This document shows, piece after piece, positions 47,485-54,609 of a stretch of DNA of 64,000 nt. The DNA comes from Flavobacterium fluviatile (GTDB lineage: Bacteria > Bacteroidota > Bacteroidia > Flavobacteriales > Flavobacteriaceae). Positions within the stretch are counted from its first letter, which is position 1. Each line of letters begins with the position of its first letter. The notes below the pieces were generated by a model. The model saw only the letters and a list, made by a program, of their open reading frames with translations. It was not told the origin of the DNA and searched no databases. A program made the translations under genes and the position numbers. The stretch is from NCBI RefSeq assembly GCF_010645065.1, contig NZ_JAADZW010000001.1, forward strand, positions 496,001-560,000. Reading direction: 5' to 3'.

Positions 47485-48678
47485 TCAGCTTTGAATAAAA
47501 TAATTTGCTGTTTCAGGATTTTGCCTGATTACTTTAAAATATTCTGATGGTGATTTTCCTGTATGTTTTATAAAAGCCCTGAAGCAAGTAGTTCTTGATT
47601 TAAAACCCGATCCCCAGGCCATCCCTTCAAGTGATAAATCTTTCCACTCAGGGTCATTAATTTTTTCATTAAAGTATTCAATTCTTTTAAGATTTACGAA
47701 ATCCTGAAAATGAAGATTGAATTCTGAATTAATCAAATTAGAAAGATGGTGTACAGATATTCCGGTTTCATCCGAAAGATCACGAATTACAAAGTCTTTT
47801 TTCAAATAAAGCTTTTTATCAGAAAAAACTTTATTTAATTTTACTATATATTCTTCTCTTTTTTCAGGCGTTAATTCCTTAATTACCGGTTGAATGTTCT
47901 TGCTTTTTTTAGTTGCTTTTATCGTTTGAAACTCTTCTTTTATAAAATCAGAATTATCAATTGAATCATCACTAGAATCATAAAACACTTGCGGCTTAAA
48001 ATAGAGCCAGCCCACAGTAAAAATAAGGACTGATGATATCAAAATATAACATGAAAAATCTACTTCGTCAATTTGGCTAATTAGAAAATAATGTAAAAAA
48101 AGTGTTGAAAACAAAAACAACAGCACTAAATTATAGACTCTTATCCATCCTACTATTTTGGTTTTGTAAGAGTAGTTTTTTTCAAATTTCTTTAAATCAT
48201 AATTTAGAATCATCATAGTCTGACAAAAAGCATACATCAGCCAAACCGTAAGGCTCAGCATTGAAAAAGGACTGTCAATTTGTTCAGATAGAAGATTGAT
48301 GATCTGTAATTCAAAATAATTTCCAATCCATACAAAAATTGTTAAACCAAAATAGATAAGAAAAGGCAAGAAATGCAGCCAGTCGTATTTCTTAAATAAC
48401 TGATCGGTAAACAAAGTATTTCTAATGTACAAAAAAGCAGATGGAGCAACTAAAAAAATAAAGGATTTGGTAATGGTAAATAAGCTGGGCAAATGCTTAA
48501 AAGTATTTGCTGATAAATAAAAATTATATATACTTGTTACTGCCAGGCTAAACAAAAATAATCCTAAAAAAAAGCTTTTAGAATAATAATTTTTTTTTGA
48601 AAAAAGCACTATAAACGAAGTTGCAAAACCAACTATTATCGCTAAAAAAAAGAAAAGTGAAAGTAGAATATCAATCAT
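47485..48678 (-). CDS. Membrane-anchored AraC-type regulator
   Basis: 397-aa protein whose N-terminal half holds about seven hydrophobic segments (residues about 1-225), followed by a linker and a C-terminal AraC HTH domain (SDETGISVHHLSNLINSEF, and LEGMAWGSGFKSRTTCFRAF, ending KHTGKSPSEYFK). This 7TM-AraC architecture is frequent in Flavobacteria. It should sense a membrane or envelope signal and regulate nearby genes; the Omp85-like gene 116 bases downstream is the closest candidate. Confidence 0.87.
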   Translation of the reverse strand: MIDILLSLFFFLAIIVGFATSFIVLFSKKNYYSKSFFLGLFLFSLAVTSIYNFYLSANTFKHLPSLFTITKSFIFLVAPSAFLYIRNTLFTDQLFKKYDWLHFLPFLIYFGLTIFVWIGNYFELQIINLLSEQIDSPFSMLSLTVWLMYAFCQTMMILNYDLKKFEKNYSYKTKIVGWIRVYNLVLLFLFSTLFLHYFLISQIDEVDFSCYILISSVLIFTVGWLYFKPQVFYDSSDDSIDNSDFIKEEFQTIKATKKSKNIQPVIKELTPEKREEYIVKLNKVFSDKKLYLKKDFVIRDLSDETGISVHHLSNLINSEFNLHFQDFVNLKRIEYFNEKINDPEWKDLSLEGMAWGSGFKSRTTCFRAFIKHTGKSPSEYFKVIRQNPETANYFIQS

Positions 48679-48814
48679 AACGCCTAATTTATTTTTAAAT
48701 ATTTCTTTTTGTTTTTAAGATTAAAAAAGAATCAATCTTCAATTATCAATCAAACAAATAATATAATTATCAATACAGATAAGTACATTTAGCCCTTCAT
48801 CAAAACTGTATAAA

Positions 48815-49396
48815 CTATTTTTTTTCTGTACCCGGCGGAAACCCTTCCAGAATTTTTTTGATGGCACCACTTATAAATTCTTCAGGATTATCAGGTTTAC
48901 TATCAATTTCGGCATTTCCAATTCCCTGCCAGACCAATTTATCTGTTTTAGCAGATACAATGTCAATTATTAGAGAGCCATCAACATAATCGTATGAATT
49001 AAATGTTGTAGAACCGCCACCCATCATGGCTCCTCCGCCCCAATATCCATATGGACGGTACATACCACCGTAGCCGTAGAAATTAGTATCAGCTGTAACT
49101 TGCGTTTTGTTTTTTAATATAGAAACAGCATTCACTTTCAAATCCGGATTAGAAGTTGATTCCGTAAAGCCTTTAGCAGTCATTTCGGCACGTATTGCTT
49201 TTGCGACCCTATCAACATTTAATTGGTTTACCTGGCCTTGCTGTGCTTTTAAATCATATACGGCAAAAGTCCTGAATTCACCGAAGTTAGTTGCGTGGTC
49301 ATAATCATTTGTAACTTTTACTGTTGGAGAACAGCTAAAAATCAGTCCCAAAAAAAAGATTGGAATTATTCGGAGATTTTTTCTTTTAATATTCAT
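48815..49396 (-). CDS. DUF4136 lipoprotein
   Basis: 193 aa with lipobox GLIFSCSPTVKV. The body shows the DUF4136 pattern: VTNDYDHATNFGEFRTFAVY, IRAEMTAKGFTESTSNPDLKV and DIVSAKTDKLVWQGIGNAEI. A glycine/tyrosine-rich insert (GYGGMYRPYGYWGGGAMMGG) is in the middle. These envelope lipoproteins are common in Bacteroidetes, and their role is unknown. It lies upstream of the AraC gene on the same strand, 136 bases away. Confidence 0.85.
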   Translation of the reverse strand: MNIKRKNLRIIPIFFLGLIFSCSPTVKVTNDYDHATNFGEFRTFAVYDLKAQQGQVNQLNVDRVAKAIRAEMTAKGFTESTSNPDLKVNAVSILKNKTQVTADTNFYGYGGMYRPYGYWGGGAMMGGGSTTFNSYDYVDGSLIIDIVSAKTDKLVWQGIGNAEIDSKPDNPEEFISGAIKKILEGFPPGTEKK

Positions 49397-49639
49397 TTTT
49401 TGTTGTTTTTTAAATTAGTAATTAAATTTAGTTTAACGTGAAATTATTAAAATTGTAGTAAATCCGGAATGAACAAAAAATAAAGATAAACAGTTGTTAA
49501 ATTATACAATATACTGTATAACAAAAGCTTACACTACTATCAAAGATAAATATTTTTGTTTGAAGAGCAATAAAAAAATGTTAAAATTCTTACTTAATGT
49601 ATCATAAAAATAACTTTCAATGTTATTTAACATTTGAAT

Positions 49640-49864
49640 TTCACAAATAACCCATTGGGTGAAATTGATTAAAAAATTGATTCGCTTATAAAAAGTATAA
49701 AATCGGGAGTAAAACTTCATTTATAACTTAAGGAATTGATGTCATCCTGAGCGTAGTCGAAGGCTTTTGAACACGAAAGGGCTTCGACTAAGTTTATCCT
49801 GAGCGAAGCCGAATGGACTCAGCCTGACACTTATTTTTAATTTCCCCAATGGGTTCACAAATAA
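49640..49864. mobile_element. MITE-like element with REP core, flanked by 11-bp direct repeats
   Basis: The element 49651-49853 begins CCCATTGGGTGAAATT and ends AATTTCCCCAATGGG, terminal inverted repeats differing by one indel. It is flanked by TTCACAAATAA on both sides (49640-49650 and 49854-49864), as expected of a target-site duplication. It codes for no protein. Inside are REP-like arms related to the array at 1-590 (GTCATCCTGAGCGTAGTCGA and GGACTCAGCCTGACAC). The stretch 49701-49790 is closely matched at 57616-57700. It lies in the 530-base spacer between the DUF4136 gene and a barrel gene; the rest of that spacer is AT-rich. Confidence 0.7.
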
Positions 49865-49926
49865 TATAAATGTTTAAAAATGCTGATACGAAAGAGAAGC
49901 TAAAAAATTCTAAGCGATGTAGTTTT

Positions 49927-50721
49927 TTAATCAAAAATTACTTGTAATTGAAGTATAAATTCCCAATTACCCAGATAATCAGGTTTCACTGTATTATATA
50001 ATATTTGACCGGTCCCACAGTAAAATTTTTTTCCCATTTTAAAAGTTTTTCCAGCTCCGCCACCAAGAGGCACTTGCCATTGTTGGTTTCTTTCGGCTAA
50101 CCAATTGGAAACTATTGAAGCATTACTTAATGCGAACCATCCCTGATTAAAATTGTAGTAAACGAAATACTGTAAGTTAAATAAGTTAACTTTATTCGCG
50201 CCGCTTCCACCAAGAGACCAATAATTTTGTATAACACCTCCGCCAGAAATTTTTTCACCCGTAAGATAAATTAGTGCCGATGGTCCCATACTAACTCTAT
50301 TCGAACCCAGGATTGATTCTGTTCTTGTAGGCAGCTGAATTGCAGGTCCTACTCCCCAAACTACATTGCCCCTTTTCTTTACAGGACTAAAATAGCCATT
50401 GAACAGTATATTACCCAAACCCGTTGCTTCACCAGTGCTCTCTGATAATTTTGGAATGTGCTGAATAGGTATAATAGTATAAGTCATTAATCTGATATCT
50501 TCAGATATTCTAAATGGCCAAACAGGCTGAATACTGTAAGATTGAAAAGTGCCATCACCTGTATCAGGAATGAGTACAGCCTGACCATAAATACTTCTTA
50601 GCCCTTCAACAGGATTTTGTCTTTTTTTATTCATCTCTTCCACAGAAGAATCTTTTGTATCCTCCTGTGAAAAAGATAAAAATGAAATTAATAATAAAAA
50701 GATTGCTAAAGGTATTTTCAT
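49927..50721 (-). CDS. Neuromedin-U-like outer-membrane protein
   Basis: 264 aa from the ATG at 50721, where a signal peptide begins (MKIPLAIFLLLISFLSFSQ); an earlier start at 50772 would add 17 residues of leader. The sequence matches bacterial proteins annotated neuromedin U: an eight-strand or larger barrel with VLIPDTGDGTFQSYSIQPVW, GPAIQLPTRTESILGSNRVS and GWFALSNASIVSNWLAE. Function unknown. It follows the DUF1254 pair by about 230 bases in the same direction. Confidence 0.75.
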   Translation of the reverse strand: MKIPLAIFLLLISFLSFSQEDTKDSSVEEMNKKRQNPVEGLRSIYGQAVLIPDTGDGTFQSYSIQPVWPFRISEDIRLMTYTIIPIQHIPKLSESTGEATGLGNILFNGYFSPVKKRGNVVWGVGPAIQLPTRTESILGSNRVSMGPSALIYLTGEKISGGGVIQNYWSLGGSGANKVNLFNLQYFVYYNFNQGWFALSNASIVSNWLAERNQQWQVPLGGGAGKTFKMGKKFYCGTGQILYNTVKPDYLGNWEFILQLQVIFD

Positions 50722-50949
50722 TTTGCTCAATTCTACTTTCCTTTTTTCAGTTGTGATGATTAATAAGTTCATTGTATTACAGATTCTTCAGGAAAATAAA
50801 ATCTGGTACAAACAGAGAAAGTCTTTTAAGTATTATTTAAACCAATTTGGGCATTTATTTTTTATTAATCGATAAGTACTAAGAGTAGAAGCATGAAAAA
50901 TGCAACTCTATCACTTAGTTGTTTTTGTTGTTTTAAAGCCTAAAAACAA

Positions 50950-52086
50950 TTATTCAATAATTAGCCTACCATTGTATTTTTTCAGATATTCATCTATTGA
51001 TTTTTTACTTTCGGGAACGTACGCACGAAGCAAAGCGGTGAATGGAGCCGGTGTGTTTAAATTATTTTTTTTGCCAGGCGTATTAAAATAAATGGTGTAA
51101 GTTCCGTCAGGATTTGGTGTTGCCGTTGTATTGGAAATAGCCGCTTCATCTTTGCCTAACCATCCATCTGCGGTATAAGTGGTAATCGACCAAAAACCAC
51201 CTCTTTTCAAATCAATTTTTGGTGGCATAAAAGTTATGCTGGAAGGAATTGCTTTTCCATTTTCTACCTTCGAATCGTTTACCAAATCCAAGTAACCAGC
51301 ATCTTCAAGAGGCAAACCGCCCCAGCCATAAGCTGTAGCGTACAAATGACCCTGCGGATCGGTATTAAATGGTGTTCCCATTATGTTTGAAGTGTTTTTT
51401 AAAAGGCTTTTTGATAAATCATCCAAAAGCGCCAAACGGATTGCTTCTGTTTGTTTTAGAGGAATAACAATATCTGGGGTTTTATAGGGATTGCTCGATT
51501 TTGCATTAATAGTTGACAATCGTTGTTTTTCCTGTAATTCTTTTAAACCGGCTTCGTCATTTGTTTTTTTACGAATCCTCATATTCAGATACACATGCGT
51601 ACCGTAGGTTAAATGGGCAGGTGTAACGGTAAATGTTTCACCTGGATACAAGGTTTTGACTGTATAATTTTGCATATCCAAAATTTGAATCACATGATAA
51701 AAATCGCCTTTTGGCACCGAAATCGTAGCTCCTTGACTGGCATCTACTACCGCACTGGAATACACCACATCAAGATTTTCCCGAATTACCTGTTGTGTTT
51801 TCACATTACTGAGATCCGGTTTATGTGACCACTGGTTGACAGGTGCTGTCTTTAAACTTCTTAAAAAGTTAAAATCCCCTTCAGATACTTTATAAACATA
51901 TTCGGCAGTATTAAAATCTGCTGGCGTATGCTGACCATTTTTTAAATGAGAGGGCGGTAAAGTATCATTTGCTGGTTTATCACTTGTAGTTTCAGTAGCA
52001 ACGGTATCTTTTTTTTTCTGTTCACAACTCATAAAAGTTAATGCTGCCAAACTCATTGCACAAAATGTTTTGTTTGTTAATTTCAT
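50950..52086 (-). CDS. DUF1254/DUF1214 lipoprotein
   Basis: 378 aa with a lipobox (ALTFMSCEQKKK). The N-terminal part carries a short DUF1254-like region, and the C-terminal part the DUF1214 fold (LKRGGFWSITTYTADGWLGK, NPDGTYTIYFNTPGKKNN, LLRAYVPESKKSIDEYL). It is shorter than its 488-aa neighbour, which starts the unit 17 bases upstream. The family is widespread in soil and marine bacteria, and no reaction is established. Confidence 0.83.
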   Translation of the reverse strand: MKLTNKTFCAMSLAALTFMSCEQKKKDTVATETTSDKPANDTLPPSHLKNGQHTPADFNTAEYVYKVSEGDFNFLRSLKTAPVNQWSHKPDLSNVKTQQVIRENLDVVYSSAVVDASQGATISVPKGDFYHVIQILDMQNYTVKTLYPGETFTVTPAHLTYGTHVYLNMRIRKKTNDEAGLKELQEKQRLSTINAKSSNPYKTPDIVIPLKQTEAIRLALLDDLSKSLLKNTSNIMGTPFNTDPQGHLYATAYGWGGLPLEDAGYLDLVNDSKVENGKAIPSSITFMPPKIDLKRGGFWSITTYTADGWLGKDEAAISNTTATPNPDGTYTIYFNTPGKKNNLNTPAPFTALLRAYVPESKKSIDEYLKKYNGRLIIE

Positions 52087-52103
52087 AATTTTCCTTTATT
52101 AAA

Positions 52104-53570
52104 TTAATTCGTTTTTTTAATCAATGGCGGAGTCCAGGTACCTTTGTAAATGGCTTCTTTAGGGCCATAAGCTCTGATGTATAATGAGAATACACCACTT
52201 TTTGGAGAAGGCAGCCAGTTATTTTTTAATTTTCCTTTTGGAACATCTGGCTGTACATAAATGGTTAAACTACCATCGGAATTATAAACCAAATCTTTAT
52301 TTTTGGTTCCTAATGAAAAACGATTAATTTCGTTGGGATAAAAGAAATGCTGTTCGTTATAAAGAGTTAAAGACCAGAATCCGTTTACGGGTGGTGTTTC
52401 TCCTTTTTTAAAAGTTACTTCATAGCTTTTTCCCCCAGTTAGTCGTCCTTTACTCGAATCAAAATCGTTTCCAAAATACATGGTTTCGAACGGAATATTA
52501 GAGAACATATTCCCTTTGGCAGTTGCGGTACGCTGGAAATAACCGTAACCGAACTCGGCAGCATTTTTTTGGGTACGCCAGCCATTACCAGCCTCAACAC
52601 CATTATTTCTAAATTCGAACATCGGGTTGATAATTTCTTTTTCGGTCTCAACCGCAACATCTACTAAAGCTTTTTGTAATTCAGGATTGTCTTTTGCAGC
52701 ATCCAAAACTTGTTTGATCCAGGCATACATTGCTTCTTCACCCGGAAGAGCAGGAACTTCTTCCATTACAACAGGCAATTGTTCGAAGAATTTTTCCGGA
52801 ACTACCCAGGCCGTTTCTCCTTTACTTCCTGCATTTGGATCCGGAATTGTTTTGGTTTCTGTCCAGTTTATAGTTTGCATTTTACCCGTGAAATCGGTAG
52901 CAGGATATTGTACAATCTGATTGATTAGCTTCTGAATGTCTTTTTTATCTTGTGGAGTATCGTCCATAAAGACACGAGGGAAAATAGCCCCAATATTAGT
53001 TGGCGATTTGTAAACGGCTTCAACTCCTGCCGGTTTTTCCCCTTTCCAATCGGGACCTACGAACATGTAAAAACCGGGTTTGGTATTGTACATGCTTCCT
53101 ACCGTTGCAAAAGAATTAGATCGCTGATCTACAATTTGATATACCCAAAAACGGTTTCCGAAATCTGGAATTTGAATAATAACCGCAGGATCTTTTTTAA
53201 AGTTCAAAAAACCAAGTCCATACACCACATCCTGGTTGGGACTGGTAATAAAACGTTGTTCTGGTGCAAGATAATCGTGCAACATAGTATTTTGATTACT
53301 TGGGGCAACAGGTAAAACTCCTCCCATATAGCCCCGATAAGGAGACTTACCCCCAATCTGAGCTTCACGATTGTGCATATTGACTAACGGCCATCCCCAT
53401 ATATAGGCCATTTTTCCAACAGCCTGTACATATTCTTTAGACAATGGCGCACCCGGTATTGGCGCTTTTACTTCAGAAGATTTTGTGGGTTGTAAAACTT
53501 GCCCTCCATGTTGGGCAAAAGTGTTTATAAATGCTATAAGAAACATCGGTAAAACGAATAATCTTTTCAT
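52104..53570 (-). CDS. Exported DUF1254/DUF1214 protein
   Basis: 488 aa with a signal peptide (FINTFAQ). DUF1254 occupies roughly residues 55-180 (YVQAVGKMAYIWGWPLVNMH, TSPNQDVVYGLGFLNFKKDP) and DUF1214 the last 120 residues (PPVNGFWSLTLYNEQHFFYP, DGSLTIYVQPDVPKG). This is the full-length form of the family. First in a unit with the DUF1254/DUF1214 lipoprotein, 17 bases apart, so the two probably form a partnership. Confidence 0.87.
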   Translation of the reverse strand: MKRLFVLPMFLIAFINTFAQHGGQVLQPTKSSEVKAPIPGAPLSKEYVQAVGKMAYIWGWPLVNMHNREAQIGGKSPYRGYMGGVLPVAPSNQNTMLHDYLAPEQRFITSPNQDVVYGLGFLNFKKDPAVIIQIPDFGNRFWVYQIVDQRSNSFATVGSMYNTKPGFYMFVGPDWKGEKPAGVEAVYKSPTNIGAIFPRVFMDDTPQDKKDIQKLINQIVQYPATDFTGKMQTINWTETKTIPDPNAGSKGETAWVVPEKFFEQLPVVMEEVPALPGEEAMYAWIKQVLDAAKDNPELQKALVDVAVETEKEIINPMFEFRNNGVEAGNGWRTQKNAAEFGYGYFQRTATAKGNMFSNIPFETMYFGNDFDSSKGRLTGGKSYEVTFKKGETPPVNGFWSLTLYNEQHFFYPNEINRFSLGTKNKDLVYNSDGSLTIYVQPDVPKGKLKNNWLPSPKSGVFSLYIRAYGPKEAIYKGTWTPPLIKKTN

Positions 53571-53739
53571 AGTTTGAAATTTATGATTAATTAATATTTA
53601 TCTGCAATATCATATTTACCTCCCGGCTAATTCTGTTCATATAAAAACAGCTCCCGAAGTACTTTACAAATGTTTTATAACTGATATCAGAGTTCAGTCA
53701 AACGGTAAATTCAAATTCTGTCAATTATTATTTGAATTA

Positions 53740-53958
53740 TTATCTTTAACCCGTTGGGTGAAATTATTTTTTTTTTAATTCTATTGCATCAACTTAGATA
53801 TAAATCTGTCTAAATCTTCTTTAATCTGTGTAAATCTGCGTGAAAAATTAATAATCCAAAAGTATTTCACGCAGATTTTAAAGGATTTTTGCAGATCAAA
53901 TTAGATTTAATACTTGAATAAGCTATTTATTCTATTTCACCCAACGAGTTATCTTTAA
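53740..53958. mobile_element. MITE-like element with a second core type, flanked by 10-bp direct repeats
   Basis: The element 53750-53948 begins CCCGTTGGGTGAAAT and ends ATTTCACCCAACGAG, one mismatch between terminal inverted repeats. Both sides carry TTATCTTTAA (53740-53749 and 53949-53958). The ends match those of the element at 49651-49853, but the core is unrelated: it has a perfect 14-bp hairpin AAATCTGCGTGAAA / TTTCACGCAGATTT at 53832-53845 and 53865-53878, plus direct CTGTGTAAATCTGCG-type repetition. It codes for nothing. It lies in the 1039-base spacer 53571-54609. Confidence 0.7.
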
Positions 53959-54244
53959 TTAAAATTCTTCATTTTATGTGATAATACTCCTGCGATTACT
54001 TCTTTTTCATGATGAACCAGCATTATTAAAAAGAACAAATTATTAGTGACTTTCCTTTAGTTGCTGATAAATAAAGACTATTATAAATTTCAAGATTACT
54101 TCTGTCATCTTTTGAAGTCTATATCAGAGAACAATTATTTATTTAAAAATTGATGATAAACTCAAAAATCAACAGGAAATTTCTTATCCTTTTAAACAAA
54201 ATTAAAGAATATTAAATGGTAAGTTGTGTTTATTTTAGTTTCAT

Positions 54245-54272
54245 CTTGTTTCATTTTATAATATGAAACAAG
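54245..54272. repeat. Perfect 10-bp inverted repeat
   Basis: CTTGTTTCAT and ATGAAACAAG pair across an 8-base AT loop. It lies upstream of a 16-codon frame (54297-54347) and the hairpin at 54354-54390, and could be an operator. Confidence 0.45.
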
Positions 54273-54353
54273 AAAAATGCATATTTGTAACATATAATGC
54301 GAACAGAAATAGTACGCAATTTTATAATAGCTCTTCAAATACACTAAAAAAAT

Positions 54354-54390
54354 AAAAGCTGCATTTCAAAATAATGAAATACGGCTTTTA
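54354..54390. terminator. Hairpin terminator without an assigned gene
   Basis: AAAAGC-G-ATTTC pairs with GAAAT-C-GCTTTT around AAAATAAT, with A- and T-runs on both sides. On the plus strand the nearest upstream frame is a 16-codon one (MRTEIVRNFIIALQIH) at 54297-54347. On the minus strand the GH2 gene ends 220 bases away. It therefore either ends an unannotated short transcript or is a distant GH2 terminator. Confidence 0.5.
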
Positions 54391-54609
54391 TTTTTTTGAT
54401 TTAGGCTTAGTTTAATTACTAATGGAGAAACTCCAATTAGAACAATATATTATATCCTGAGTCCTGGAATCATTACTATCAAAAACAACTATTTAACACA
54501 TCCCGATAGTATTGTTATGGCCTTTTGTTTTATCAATTTACACTCCATTTTTCTGATTGAATAAACTAAAAGTCCACAATAAGTACGCTTACAGATTTTA
54601 AAAACCAAA

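Noticed and set aside
49529..49720. 63-codon minus-strand frame in the spacer after the DUF4136 gene
   Set aside because: It extends into the mobile element and reads as AT-rich noise (many Phe, Tyr, Asn).
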